Source: Kamptonema formosum PCC 10802
GTDB taxonomy: Bacteria > Cyanobacteriota > Cyanobacteriia > Cyanobacteriales > Oscillatoriaceae
Length of the DNA stretch: 53,583 nt
Assembly (NCBI RefSeq): GCF_000332335.1
Contig: NZ_KB235949.1
Span: 610,015 to 663,597, forward strand
Direction of reading: 5' to 3'
Positions 43,843 through 53,432 of this stretch are shown one piece after another. The position numbers were made by a program, and so were the translations under genes. The notes under the pieces were generated by a model. The model saw only the letters and a list, made by a program, of their open reading frames with translations. It ran no database searches and had not been told where the DNA came from. The number at the start of each line of letters is the position of its first letter. Position 1 is the first letter of the stretch.

Positions 43843-44191
43843 GATTTGACGAGACTGTTGGCGTACTTGATAGGGGGCTCAGATCCCACCCCCAAGTTTC
43901 CTCGTTCCCAGCTCAAGCTCGGAGGAGGAAAAACCGCGCAGATTGTGAGAGTCTCGCTCTACTCTTAGCCCGCGAAGGCGGGCTTCGTTTGTATAGCCGC
44001 GATTTCCAATCGCCAGGAACCTGGGCTAATCGCGGAGGAACTAGCTGCAGGTCTAACCCCTGAGGAATTCGCCAACAGCATCTTTGACTCACAGAAGGAT
44101 AATATAACAGACTGTACGAAAAAAAGCAAGCACCCCCCAGCTAATTTTTTCCCAACAATCCCGCCCCAAGTCCCACCCCCCAAACTCCTGA
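43843..44191. repeat. Mosaic of dispersed repeats (reverse orientation)
   Basis: This stretch contains an AAGCCCGC hairpin with the GTTTGTATAGCCGCGATTTCC block, a GCTAATCGCGGAGG segment and the TTCGCCAACAGCATC block. It is the reverse of the pattern near 9050-9200. No gene is seen; the DUF2227 gene follows. Confidence 0.6.
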
Positions 44192-44806
44192 ATGCCCTCA
44201 GGTCGCACCCATGACCGCATTACCCTGTGGACCTTGCCGGCAGTGGCCGGTTTGAGCTTCACTCTCACCCGCAATGGCAACCTCACCCTATTAGTTGCCA
44301 CCGGCTTCTTATTTGGCGGCCTAATGTTTGGCCCAGACCTCGATATCCACTCCCGGCAATACCAGCGCTGGGGGTGGCTGCGCTGGATCTGGCAGCCATA
44401 CCAGCAGAACCTGCGCCACCGCTCCTTTCTCTCCCACGGGCCACTCATCGGCACCGCCCTGCGAGTATTCTACCTCGCTTCCTGGATCGCCGCCCTGTGG
44501 ATTTTTGCCGCCGCCGCCGGCAAACTCTTCTGGGGCTGGCACTGGAACTGGCACTCAGCCGGCACTGCCGTTATCCAGTCTTTCCAGCAGCACTATAGCG
44601 AGTGGATCGCCCTGTTTGCCGGTTTAGAGCTCGGCGCAATGAGCCACTACCTCAGCGACTGGGCCGGCTCAGCCTATAAGCGCTTCAAAACACAGCGACA
44701 CTCCCTCACCCCAGCAGCCAAACCCAGCAAGCGCCGGCACTCCCCCAAGAGTCCCCAGAACCGCCGGTCGAAATCCGTGCCGGTCAAACACCGCCACAAA
44801 AATTAA
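44192..44806 (+). CDS. DUF2227 putative metal-binding membrane protein
   Basis: The protein has 204 residues. It opens MPSGRTHDRITLWTLP and has several histidine/aspartate motifs (FGPDLDIHSR, RHRSFLSHG, MSHYLSDW) characteristic of DUF2227 and reminiscent of YdjM-type metal-dependent membrane proteins. Hydrophobic segments lie near 22-45, 88-112 and 130-150. The C-terminal tail is very basic (KRRHSPKSPQNRRSK). It is common in cyanobacteria, has no known function, and is probably unrelated to the defence genes. Confidence 0.85.
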   Translation: MPSGRTHDRITLWTLPAVAGLSFTLTRNGNLTLLVATGFLFGGLMFGPDLDIHSRQYQRWGWLRWIWQPYQQNLRHRSFLSHGPLIGTALRVFYLASWIAALWIFAAAAGKLFWGWHWNWHSAGTAVIQSFQQHYSEWIALFAGLELGAMSHYLSDWAGSAYKRFKTQRHSLTPAAKPSKRRHSPKSPQNRRSKSVPVKHRHKN

Positions 44807-45024
44807 GCTATTCCCCATTTAATTTGCGCTATCCCCCTCTATCCCTCGTTCCCAGGCAGAGCCTGGGAACGCCCCGCAGGAGGCTCTGCCTCCTTTCTCC
44901 TACCAACAGATTAAAAGCCTAACATCTTAATCTGCCTCCCCCAAGCGAAATTGCCCTCAAGATTGGCACCGGCCCAAAATCGCGTTAACAATTATTAAAA
45001 GCAGTCCAATCGGAAAATTCCCCC
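44807..45024. repeat. GTTCCCAGG / GGAGGC hairpin repeats
   Basis: This gap holds GTTCCCAGGCAGAGCCTGGGAAC followed by GGAGGCTCTGCCTCC, the same pair as in the gap before 5395. The last 70 bases are AT-rich and may hold the mazG promoter. Confidence 0.6.
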
Positions 45025-45873
45025 ATGTCCAGCCCTGACACCTCCATTCCCGCAACCCTCTCCCCCGCCCTAACCGCCCTCCAGCGCCTGATTGAAGTAG
45101 TCGCCAAATTGCGCTCCCCCGACGGCGGCTGTCCTTGGGACTTAGCCCAGACACCCGAAACCCTAATTCCCTACATCATTGAAGAAGCTTATGAAGTAGT
45201 CGATGCCATTCGCAGCGCCGACAAACATGCAATCGCAGAAGAACTCGGCGATTTGCTGCTGCAAGTCGTGCTGCAAGCGCAGATTGCCGGTGAGTCCAAT
45301 CAATTTACCCTCGCAGAAATCGCCACCGGCATCGCAGAAAAACTCATTCGCCGGCACCCCCACGTCTTTGGCGATGTCGAAGTCAGCAGCGTTGCGGAAG
45401 TCCGCCACAACTGGGAGCAAATCAAAGCCGCAGAGAAAGGAGAAACAGACCAACAATCCCAACTCCTCAGTCGCAAACTCAGCCGGTACGCCCGCACCCT
45501 CCCGCCCCTGACAGCCGGAATGAAAATCTCCCAAAAAGCCGCAGCAGCCGGTTTCGAGTGGGATGACATTGCCGGCGTGTGGGCGAAATTTGAAGAAGAA
45601 CTCGCAGAATTCAAACACGCCCTCGAACACGAAGATAAAGCCCAGCAGCAAGCCGAATTGGGAGATATCCTATTTGTGTTAATTAATCTCGCCCGGTGGT
45701 CTAATTTAGATCCGTCAGCCGCCTTACAGGAAACCAACCACAAATTTATCCACCGGCTCTCAAAAGTCGAAGCCTTTGCCGACCGGCCCCTCACAGATTA
45801 TACCCTAGAAGAGCTAGACGTTCTTTGGGAGCGAGCCAAAGCCCAACTGGCAAAGCAAAAGCAAGCTCTTTGA
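45025..45873 (+). CDS. mazG: MazG nucleoside triphosphate pyrophosphohydrolase
   Basis: This is a 282-residue protein of normal length for two-domain MazG. The N-terminal domain has CPWDLAQTPETLIPYIIEEA and EELGDLLLQVVLQA, the four-helix metal-binding set of acidic residues. The second domain has EWDDIAGVWAKFEEELAEF and ELGDILFVLINLAR. It hydrolyses NTPs to NMP and pyrophosphate, cleaning nucleotide pools. Start is ATG at 45025. No close operon partner is visible. Confidence 0.95.
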   Translation: MSSPDTSIPATLSPALTALQRLIEVVAKLRSPDGGCPWDLAQTPETLIPYIIEEAYEVVDAIRSADKHAIAEELGDLLLQVVLQAQIAGESNQFTLAEIATGIAEKLIRRHPHVFGDVEVSSVAEVRHNWEQIKAAEKGETDQQSQLLSRKLSRYARTLPPLTAGMKISQKAAAAGFEWDDIAGVWAKFEEELAEFKHALEHEDKAQQQAELGDILFVLINLARWSNLDPSAALQETNHKFIHRLSKVEAFADRPLTDYTLEELDVLWERAKAQLAKQKQAL

Positions 45874-46414
45874 CTTTTAATTTGCTTATCTATTGGAAGG
45901 AAACAGAGCCGGCTTGCTTGGCGTTACCAGCCTGTAGGGGCGGGCCCCCGTGCCACTGGTGTCAAATTAAGCTCCTGGCGATTGAAAGACTCTGTTGGCG
46001 AATGCGTGAGGGGTTAGACCTCAGGCTAGTTGGCCAGGTTCCTGGCGATTGAAATCGCAGCTATACAGACGAAGCCCGCCTACGCGGGCTAAGAGTAGAG
46101 CAAGATTCTCACTCCAAAGCGCGGTTTTTTTCGAGGAAAGACGAGGAAAGGGGGGGACGAAAGGTTCTCTCGAAAGCTCCCCTCCCCGTTAACGGGGAGG
46201 GGTTGGGGGTGGGGTCAGACCCCCTATCAATTCGCCAACAGTCTCTTGAAATCGCGGCACTACAACCAAGTCCGCATGACAAGGACTTAAGAGAAGAGCT
46301 AGAATCTAAAAACCCAAGCCGAAGCGGGTTTTGTCTGTATAGCTGCGGTTACCCTGCGGGAAGCCGCCAAGGGCGGCTACAACCGCCCAGTAAATTCAAT
46401 GCTTAGCAATCAGT
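45874..46414. repeat. Repeat mosaic including partial MITE ends
   Basis: This stretch contains a degenerate left terminus (GGTGTCAAATTAAGCTCC near 45958), the AAGCCCGC hairpin, a CCCCTCCCCGTTAACGGGGAGGGG stem (about 46180-46203) and the CCCCCTATCAATTCGCC block. It then holds a MITE body without its right end, up to 46391. It resembles the left edge of the window (1-190). No gene is seen. Confidence 0.7.
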
Positions 46415-47371
46415 TCAAAACTCCCGCAGCGCCGCCAGCACCCTATCGTGAATCGCCCCATTAGTCGCAATCGCCCCCCGATTCTCCACCATCTTAGTGC
46501 CGGCGGAAAAATTCAGCGGGTTGCCGTACATATCCGTCACCCGCCCACCGGCTTCCTCCACCACAATCGCCCCCGCCGCGTGATCCCAAATATTCTCCCG
46601 GTAGTCCGGCAACTCTTGCCACGGCAGGCGCAAATAAAGAGCTCCCATCCCGCACGCCACAGCCCCATACTTCGCCTGAGAGTCCATGCGGATAGGTGGC
46701 GCAGTAATCCCGGCAGCCTTCGCCACCGCCTCCTGTCGCCACGGGTCCCCGTGAGACGCTTCCACACTTTGCAAAAAATGCAGATTATCTGCATCAGCGC
46801 CACAAACCTGAATCCGGCGCGGCTCCCCACCGGCAAGCGACAGCGCAAACGCCCCCTCCCCCCGCACCGCCACAAACAGCACGCCGGTCTCACCCAGGAC
46901 AGTCAGCGCCGGACAGCCGAGCACCCCCACCCTCACCGAACCTGCTTCCACCAGCGCCAGCGCCACCGCATACTGGTCTTGACGCAAAAACCCTTTCGTG
47001 CCGTCGATCGGGTCTAGCGTCCAGAAGCGCCGGCCCACCTGGCCATTCCCCCGATCTATCCAGCTCACCACCTTCTCAGGTGTGGCATCGGGAAGTAAAT
47101 CCTTAACATAATTTGTGACTTTTGTCAAGGTTTCTGCCATTGCCGGCTGGCGCAGCTCAGCGGCGTCCTCCTCCGCCACCACCGGGTCGTCAGGAAACGC
47201 CTCCCCTAAGGCTTGGCAAATTACCGCCTGGGAGCCATAATCGGCCACTGTCACCGGGCTTTTGTCCTTCTTTTCGATGGCAGCCGGTATGTCGCGGCGG
47301 ACTCGCTCGCACAGTTTGACTGCAGCCAAAACTGCCGAGATAGCTACTTGTTTTTCTCGATCGTAAGACAT
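46415..47371 (-). CDS. cysQ: 3'(2'),5'-bisphosphate nucleotidase (CysQ/HAL2 type)
   Basis: The protein has 318 residues from the ATG at 47371 (MSYDREKQVAI); upstream starts would add up to 16 residues. It belongs to the inositol-phosphatase superfamily: EEDAAEL, WTLDPIDGTKGFLR (metal-binding DPIDGT) and WDHAAGAIVVEEAGG. It removes the 3' phosphate of PAP formed in sulfate assimilation and limits PAP toxicity. Housekeeping. Downstream is repeat DNA. Confidence 0.93.
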   Translation of the reverse strand: MSYDREKQVAISAVLAAVKLCERVRRDIPAAIEKKDKSPVTVADYGSQAVICQALGEAFPDDPVVAEEDAAELRQPAMAETLTKVTNYVKDLLPDATPEKVVSWIDRGNGQVGRRFWTLDPIDGTKGFLRQDQYAVALALVEAGSVRVGVLGCPALTVLGETGVLFVAVRGEGAFALSLAGGEPRRIQVCGADADNLHFLQSVEASHGDPWRQEAVAKAAGITAPPIRMDSQAKYGAVACGMGALYLRLPWQELPDYRENIWDHAAGAIVVEEAGGRVTDMYGNPLNFSAGTKMVENRGAIATNGAIHDRVLAALREF

Positions 47372-47421
47372 AGGGAGTTTTGAGTTCATTCCCTCTAGTT
47401 TTTCATAAATAAACCGCAAAG

Positions 47422-47456
47422 AAACCCGGTTTATTGAAGAAACCGGGTTTCTTTAA
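47422..47456. repeat. AAACCGGGTTTCT palindromic repeat
   Basis: GAAACCCGGTTTATTGAAG is followed by its inverted partner, between the cysQ start and the end of the aldehyde dehydrogenase gene. Confidence 0.7.
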
Positions 47457-47460
47457 TTCG

Positions 47461-48933
47461 CTACAGTTTGATGGTGACGGTTTTGATTTCGGTATATTGC
47501 TGCAAGCCGTACTCGCCGAGTTCTCGGCCTATGCCGGATTGCTTGAACCCGCCAAAGGGAGCAGCAGCGTCGAAAACATCGTAGCAATTCACCCAGACGG
47601 TGCCGGCGCGGACGCTGTTGGCGATCGCGTGAGCTTTGGTAATATCTTTTGTCCACACACCGGCGGCCAGACCGTACATTGTACTGTTCGCCCGCTGGAT
47701 GACTTCATCAATGTCTTTGAATTTGATGATGCTCATCACCGGCCCGAATATTTCCTCTTGAGCGATTTTCATGCCGTCTCGCACATCAGCAAAGACGGTT
47801 GGCTCGATGAAAAATCCCCGGTCGCCGGCTCGTTTGCCGCCGCACAGCAGTTGGGCACCTTCGCGCATCCCGGACTCGATGTAGCTCATCACTTTGTCGA
47901 ACTGGGTTTGGTCAACTTGCGGGCCTTGCTGGGTGTTGGGGTCAAAGGGATCGCCGACGGTGCGCTGCTTGCTGCGCTCAACGCTTTTGGCGACAAACTC
48001 GTCGTAGCATTTTTCTTCGACAAACAGCCGCGAACCGGCGCAGCAGCACTGCCCCTGGTTTAAGTACAGCCCGATGTGAGCGCCTTCGATGGCGGCGTCC
48101 AGGTCGGCGTCGGCGAAGACGATGTTGGGGCTTTTGCCGCCCAGTTCCAGGGTGACGCGCTTGAGGTTGCTCCGGGCGGCGGCTTCCATAATCAGGTGGC
48201 CCACTTCTGTCGAGCCGGTGAAGGCTACTTTGTCGATATCGCTGTGGTGGGCGATAGCCGCACCGGCAGTTGGCCCGTAGCCGGAGAGGATATTGACCAC
48301 TCCGGGGGGGAAGCCGGCTTCGACAATCAGTTCGCCGACACGCAGCGCACTCAGGGGCGTCTGCTCGGCGGTTTTGAGGATGGCGGTGTTGCCGGTGGCC
48401 AGGGCTGGGGCGAGCTTCCACGCCTGCATCAGCAGCGGGAAGTTCCAGGGGATAATTTGGCCAACGACGCCCACCGGCTCGTGGCGCGTGTAGCAGAAAT
48501 AGGGGCCATTGATGGGGATGGTTTTGCCGTGGATTTTGTCCGCCCAGCCGGCGTAGTAGCGGTAGCAGGCGATCGTCAGCGGCAAGTCGTCATACAGCGC
48601 CTCGCTCAGCGGTTTGCCGTTGTCGAGGGTTTCCAGACGCGCCAGCTCTTCTTTGTTGCGCTCAATCAGGTCTGCTAGCTTGTAGAGCAATTCACCGCGC
48701 TGGGAGGCCGTCATCTTTGGCCATTGGCCGCCGGTGAACGCCGCCCGGGCGGCCAGAACTGCCTTATCGACATCGGGGGCGTCCGCTTCGGCGACGGTGC
48801 AGATAACTTCGCCGGTGGCGGGGTTGAGCGTCTCGAACCGGCGACCGCTGACGCTGTTTACCCATTCGTTGTTTATTAGCAGCTGGGTCGGGCCGATTTT
48901 TACTTGCTTTTCTGCTGCGGTGGCGGTTACCAT
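47461..48933 (-). CDS. NAD(P)-dependent aldehyde dehydrogenase
   Basis: This is a 490-residue full-length ALDH of the class 1/2 type. The cofactor-binding region is [15 protein letters not shown], the general base Glu lies in [13 protein letters not shown], and the nucleophile Cys in [17 protein letters not shown]. The C-terminal end is [16 protein letters not shown]. It oxidises aldehydes to acids; the in vivo substrate cannot be set from sequence. It is transcribed in the same direction as cysQ but separated by a palindromic repeat. Confidence 0.92.
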   Translation of the reverse strand: MVTATAAEKQVKIGPTQLLINNEWVNSVSGRRFETLNPATGEVICTVAEADAPDVDKAVLAARAAFTGGQWPKMTASQRGELLYKLADLIERNKEELARLETLDNGKPLSEALYDDLPLTIACYRYYAGWADKIHGKTIPINGPYFCYTRHEPVGVVGQIIPWNFPLLMQAWKLAPALATGNTAILKTAEQTPLSALRVGELIVEAGFPPGVVNILSGYGPTAGAAIAHHSDIDKVAFTGSTEVGHLIMEAAARSNLKRVTLELGGKSPNIVFADADLDAAIEGAHIGLYLNQGQCCCAGSRLFVEEKCYDEFVAKSVERSKQRTVGDPFDPNTQQGPQVDQTQFDKVMSYIESGMREGAQLLCGGKRAGDRGFFIEPTVFADVRDGMKIAQEEIFGPVMSIIKFKDIDEVIQRANSTMYGLAAGVWTKDITKAHAIANSVRAGTVWVNCYDVFDAAAPFGGFKQSGIGRELGEYGLQQYTEIKTVTIKL

Positions 48934-49301
48934 GACGTTCTTCTTCTGGTTTTATTAAGGGAAGTTTCTCCTAGCTTTGAGCAAATTAACAGCGAAACCG
49001 CTTGCCTTTAGATAATCTTTCGATTTGCTTTAAATAACTTCGCACAGCGGAGCCGCGCTGGGGGGCCGGTTTACTGGTATTTCTCGCTGTCTGGCAAGTG
49101 GGTCTGGCAGCACCGGCCCAAAGCAAGCTTCCCGTAAAAAATTTCCGGCAAAACCCGCCCCTGCAGCCCCGCCCTTCAACGCCCAGAAACCCGGTAACTT
49201 CGGCGAACCCGGTTTTCTCAGTACCCTTGTGAAGCCACCAGGAATGCTCACAAAAATTTGCACGTTTGGCACCTGCCGCCAGAGCCAGCGGGGACTGGCC
49301 A
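48934..49301. other. Intergenic region (368 bases)
   Basis: No gene is supported. It contains a diverged GAAACCCGGTAACTTCGGCGAACCCGG-like palindrome near 49187-49217 and otherwise non-repetitive sequence. Confidence 0.4.
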
Positions 49302-49772
49302 CTACCGGTAGCCTGACTGGCTCCAGCCGAGAATTCTCGCCACTTGGCTAGGGAGGGCGATCGGATCGAAGGGCTTGGGTATCACCGCTGCCACTCCCAA
49401 ATGGGAGAAGCCGCGCCGGTTAGATGCCTGTATGTGGGCGGTTAAGAAAATCACGGGGATGTGTTCTGTTGTGGGATTGGCTTGCAGCCGGCTCAAGGTG
49501 GCCACTCCGTCCAGCTCGGGCATCATCAGGTCTAGAATTATAGCGTCGGGCTGCTCGGCTGCCGCTAGTGCCAGCCCCTGTCTGCCGGAATCTGCCGTGC
49601 TGACTTCCCACCCTCCCATGATTTCCAGACACAGTTTGGTCACTTCCCGGATATCCTCCTCATCATCAATCACGAGGATGCGCTTCGGGGAAGTCCAAAC
49701 TGAGCGAGAATCCATCGACTTAATTTGTGGGCAAGAAGAATTCGCTAATTTACTCTCAGAAAGGGCTATCAT
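49302..49772 (-). CDS. Response regulator receiver protein
   Basis: The protein has 156 residues from the ATG at 49772, preceded by AAAGGAGG; a later ATG at 49715 is also possible. It is a single REC domain: RILVIDDEEDI (acidic pair), IILDLMMPELDG (phospho-acceptor Asp), VIFLTAHI (Thr) and VIPKPFDP (Lys). No output domain is present, so it works as a shuttle or by protein contact, as many cyanobacterial CheY-like proteins do. No histidine kinase is adjacent. Confidence 0.9.
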   Translation of the reverse strand: MIALSESKLANSSCPQIKSMDSRSVWTSPKRILVIDDEEDIREVTKLCLEIMGGWEVSTADSGRQGLALAAAEQPDAIILDLMMPELDGVATLSRLQANPTTEHIPVIFLTAHIQASNRRGFSHLGVAAVIPKPFDPIALPSQVARILGWSQSGYR

Positions 49773-50662
49773 TGTTTTTCTGGCCTCCTTTGCCAGTGAT
49801 GAGGATGTGTGCGAGCGGTAGATGAGTGGCACCCTCTTTTGGGTATATTGCCGGCTGCCCGTTTCGTGGGGAATTGCTGCCGGCGATCTGTAGGGTTGGG
49901 GGTGCAGCTATCATTTACCACCACCAGATATCCTGCAAGATTCCCGCCCCTCCCCAAACTTTTAGAGTAGCGATCGACCCGTGAGAGGCGACAGTTAAGT
50001 GACACCAGTTCAGCTTGCCCACTCCCCGACCGGCACCTCGGGAATCTCAATTGTCTTGGGGCGGCTCAAGACATTGAACGAGTGAGATTTCACCGAGCTT
50101 CATGAGGGATCTCTATTCCCCTCAAAGGGTCCGTCCCCAGCCCACCTCGCCACTCCCGTCCAATCCTGTTCCTTTCCAGGCTCTATTTTCCTGCTTAGCG
50201 CTCAAAACTGAATAACTTGTGAAACTCTCTCTAAAATTGTTTGGCAACCCTGACAGCGCACCAATTAGCCTCATCAGTAACTCCCGGGGCAAAGCTCTTT
50301 CCACTGGCAGACACCCTTATTTATAAATGGTAAATACCGCACATATTTTTTGCCTCACTCGCTAGCTAGAACCACTCTATGTCTAAAGACATAGGCGGGC
50401 TGTTAAACTTATCTATAAGTGGCTCCTCCCTGCCGATTATTGTGCCGCTTTACAACCGGGTTTGGCGACTTTTTAGAAGATCTTTCCATTGGCATGCTCC
50501 CCTCACCCTGCCCCCTCTCTCCCCCGGCTAGCGGGGGCTTTATCACGGTGAAAAGTGGCTGGCAGAAACTTAAAAAATACTGAATTTTTATCGCTGGGAC
50601 AGCCATAAAATTTTCATCTTTTGTTAAACTTTGGGTGATGCGCTTGCCCTGATTGCGAAACC
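49773..50662. other. Long intergenic region (890 bases)
   Basis: Divergent gap between the response regulator and proA. I see no gene. It contains an 18-base perfect palindrome CTATGTCTAAAGACATAG at 50377-50394 and a short CCCTCTCTCCCCCGGCTAGCGGGGG hairpin near 50514. The last 80 bases are AT-rich and should hold the proA promoter. Confidence 0.5.
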
Positions 50663-51967
50663 ATGACCACAGTCCAAGTTGGAACCCCTCCCCTAGTTAA
50701 ACTTGCTCAGCAGGCCCGTCAAGCGGCGCGGCGGCTGGCCATTCTCTCGACCAGCGAGAAAAATCAAGCAATCGTTGCCATTGCTCGGGCGCTAGAAGCT
50801 GCCACTGATGAGATTTTGGCCGCCAATGCAGCGGACTGCCAAGCTGCTGAGGCCGCCGGCATCCCCAAACCGCTCTACAACCGGCTGAAGTTGGATGAAA
50901 CCAAGCTAAAAGCCGCGATTGCCGGCGTGCGAGATGTGGGGCGACTCCCCGATCCCGTCGGTGCGGTGGGGATTCACCGGCAGCTGGATGATGGGCTCGT
51001 CCTCAAGCGCGTCGCCTGTCCGCTCGGTGTCCTGGGCGTCATCTTTGAAGCTCGCCCCGATGCGGTGATTCAAATTACCAGTCTGGCGATTAAGTCGGGC
51101 AACGGCGCTATCCTCAAAGGCGGACAGGAAGCAGCACTCTCTTGCACCCAGCTGGTTCGGGCGATCCACCAAGGGCTGGCGGAAAGTGCGGTTGACCCCG
51201 CTGCAGTGCAGTTGCTGGCCACCAGAGAGGAAACTCTGGCGCTGCTGAAACTGGATCAGTGTGTGGATCTGATTATACCCAGAGGATCTAATTCGTTTGT
51301 CCGCTTCGTGCAGGAAAATACCCGCATCCCCGTGCTGGGACATGCTGAGGGGATCTGCCACCTCTATGTGGACAAGTCCGCTGACATCGAAAAGGCGGTG
51401 AATATTGCCGTTGACGCTAAAACCCAGTACCCTGCCGCCTGCAACGCCATTGAAACGATGCTTGTCCACTCCCGCATCGCCCCCGATTTCTTGCCGGTGG
51501 CTGTTGCGGCGCTGCGAGAGCGCCACGTCGAGTTGCGGGGGGATGAGCGCACCCGCGCCACTGTCAGCGTCTCGCCGGCAGCAGAAGCAGACTGGGCGGC
51601 GGAGTACAGCGATTTGATTCTGGCGATTAAGGTGGTGGATTCTCTGGAAGAGGCGATTGACCACATCAATACTTACGGCTCGAAACACACGGATGCGATT
51701 GTTACGGAAGACAGGGAAGCGGCTGGCAAGTTCCTGGCGCAAGTGGATGCTGCCGGTGTTTTCCACAACTGCTCAACGCGCTTTGCGGACGGCTTCCGCT
51801 ACGGCTTTGGCGCAGAAGTGGGCATTAGCACCCAGAAGATGCCGCCTCGCGGACCTGTGGGTTTGGAAGGTCTGGTGACGTACAAATACCAGCTTGCCGG
51901 TGACGGTCAGGTTGTGGCTACCTATTCGGGTAAGGATGCTAAGCCTTTCTGTCACAAGGATCTGTAA
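50663..51967 (+). CDS. proA: Gamma-glutamyl phosphate reductase
   Basis: This is a 434-residue ProA. The nucleotide-binding region is [20 protein letters not shown], the catalytic Cys lies in [16 protein letters not shown], and the end is [15 protein letters not shown]. It reduces gamma-glutamyl phosphate to glutamate semialdehyde in proline synthesis. The length is normal and the start ATG is clear. proB is not in the window. It is followed by a G-rich low-complexity gap and a bestrophin-like gene. Confidence 0.96.
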   Translation: MTTVQVGTPPLVKLAQQARQAARRLAILSTSEKNQAIVAIARALEAATDEILAANAADCQAAEAAGIPKPLYNRLKLDETKLKAAIAGVRDVGRLPDPVGAVGIHRQLDDGLVLKRVACPLGVLGVIFEARPDAVIQITSLAIKSGNGAILKGGQEAALSCTQLVRAIHQGLAESAVDPAAVQLLATREETLALLKLDQCVDLIIPRGSNSFVRFVQENTRIPVLGHAEGICHLYVDKSADIEKAVNIAVDAKTQYPAACNAIETMLVHSRIAPDFLPVAVAALRERHVELRGDERTRATVSVSPAAEADWAAEYSDLILAIKVVDSLEEAIDHINTYGSKHTDAIVTEDREAAGKFLAQVDAAGVFHNCSTRFADGFRYGFGAEVGISTQKMPPRGPVGLEGLVTYKYQLAGDGQVVATYSGKDAKPFCHKDL

Positions 51968-52116
51968 GATAGGTATTGGGGAATTGGGAATTGGAAATTG
52001 AGCCGGGATTTGGGGATTTGGGGATTGGGAATTGTTTCCGTTCCTGACTTCCCCTGCCCAAAGCCAAATTATCCCATTCCTACCCCGACTAACAACTAAC
52101 ACTTAAAACCTGTAAA

Positions 52117-53031
52117 ATGGAATGGTTTCGACTTGCTTTTCAGTTGCGCGGATCAGTCGCTGTTACTGTTTTTCCTCGCGCCCTATTGTGTGGGGGGTTT
52201 GGATTTATCGTCTCTCTACTCTATTATTTTGAAGTCCCTTTAGAGTGGCGCGCCTTGGGGAGTGTCATTAGCAATGTGGTCTTCAATCTGATTTTAGGTT
52301 TATTGTTGGTGTTTCGCACGAATACGGCTTACGACAGATTTTGGGAAGGGCGGAAAAATTGGGGGACTATTGTTGTGAGTGTCCGCAACTTAGCGCGGCA
52401 AATCTGGGTGGGGGTTGCGGAAGTTGAACCGGCAGACCGAGAGAAGAAAGCGTCTGTCCTGCGGGTATTGGCGGCTTTTGCCGTAGCGACTAAGTTGCGC
52501 TTGCGACAAGAGCCGGTGAGCGGCGAGTTAGAGGAGTTGGTGGACGCCTCCCTCTCTCTCCAGCTCAACAGTGTGAAAAGCCCACCTCTAGAAGTAATTC
52601 GCTGGGTTGGGGCTTACCTGCAGCAGCAGCACGACCGCAATTGCTTGAACAGCAACCAGCTGATGGCTATGAATAAGTTGCTCGACAGTCTGGTCGAGGC
52701 TTTAACCGGCTGCGAGCGGATTTTGACCACCCCAATCCCACCGGCTTACGGGATTTACCTCAAGCGCGTCTTGCTGATCTATTGCATTGCTTTGCCTTTT
52801 AAGTTTGTGGAAAACTTGAAGTTTGGGACTTGCTTGATGGTGATTTTAATTAGTTTTGTTCTGTTTGGGGTAGAAGAAATTGGCAATGAAATCGAAAATC
52901 CTTTCGGTTACGACCCCAATGACCTGCCCCTGGATGACCTTTGCAAGACTATCCAAGGCAATATTGAAGATTTAAGTGCGCCGCTTGTGGCGCTAGAAAG
53001 CTCAAATACAAGTGATTTGCTCCCGACCTAA
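52117..53031 (+). CDS. Bestrophin-like (UPF0187) membrane protein
   Basis: The protein has 304 residues and resembles bacterial bestrophins. An N-terminal membrane segment precedes LLLVFRTNTAYDRFWEGRKNWGTIV, the most conserved region. Further membrane segments lie near 214-232 and 236-256, followed by NEIENPFGYDPNDLPLD. In cyanobacteria and algae, homologues act as anion (chloride or bicarbonate) channels in the thylakoid or plasma membrane. A role in ion balance is likely; the ion is not determinable here. Confidence 0.9.
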   Translation: MEWFRLAFQLRGSVAVTVFPRALLCGGFGFIVSLLYYFEVPLEWRALGSVISNVVFNLILGLLLVFRTNTAYDRFWEGRKNWGTIVVSVRNLARQIWVGVAEVEPADREKKASVLRVLAAFAVATKLRLRQEPVSGELEELVDASLSLQLNSVKSPPLEVIRWVGAYLQQQHDRNCLNSNQLMAMNKLLDSLVEALTGCERILTTPIPPAYGIYLKRVLLIYCIALPFKFVENLKFGTCLMVILISFVLFGVEEIGNEIENPFGYDPNDLPLDDLCKTIQGNIEDLSAPLVALESSNTSDLLPT

Positions 53032-53042
53032 GAGTGCTAGCA

Positions 53043-53402
53043 ATGGATTCAATTCAAATCACCGGCATTCGCTGTTATGGATACACCGGCTACTTGCCAG
53101 AGGAGCAAGTCCTCGGTCAGTGGTTTGAAGCCGACGTCACCCTGTGGCTGGATTTATCGCCGGCAGGCAAAAGCGACCGCATCGAAGACACCCTCGATTA
53201 CCGCAAGGCGATTTCAACGGTGCAGCACTTGCTAAAAACCTCTAAGTTTGCTTTAATAGAAAGAGTGGCAGCGGAAATTGCCGGGGCGATGTTGGAAGAC
53301 GAACGGGTGCGGCAAGTCCAAGTCCGTTTGAGCAAGCCGGCTGCCCCCATCCCCGATTTTACCGGCAACATTACCGTTGAAATCACGCGGGCGAAAAACT
53401 GA
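53043..53402 (+). CDS. folB: Dihydroneopterin aldolase
   Basis: The protein has 119 residues from the ATG at 53043; a GTG at 53034 is possible. The FolB pattern is IRCYGYTGYLPEEQVLGQWFEAD near the start, DTLDYRKAI in the middle, LIERVAAEIAG with the catalytic Glu, and a final KPAAPIPDFTGNITVEI. It cleaves dihydroneopterin in folate synthesis. It starts 11 bases after the bestrophin-like gene, so it may be co-transcribed. Confidence 0.95.
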   Translation: MDSIQITGIRCYGYTGYLPEEQVLGQWFEADVTLWLDLSPAGKSDRIEDTLDYRKAISTVQHLLKTSKFALIERVAAEIAGAMLEDERVRQVQVRLSKPAAPIPDFTGNITVEITRAKN

Positions 53403-53432
53403 ACTGAAGGGTGATTTCCCACCCCGTTTGTA

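Noticed and set aside
46203-46406. Small ORF in the gap before cysQ
   Set aside because: It translates the dispersed repeat block; similar frames appear wherever the repeat occurs.
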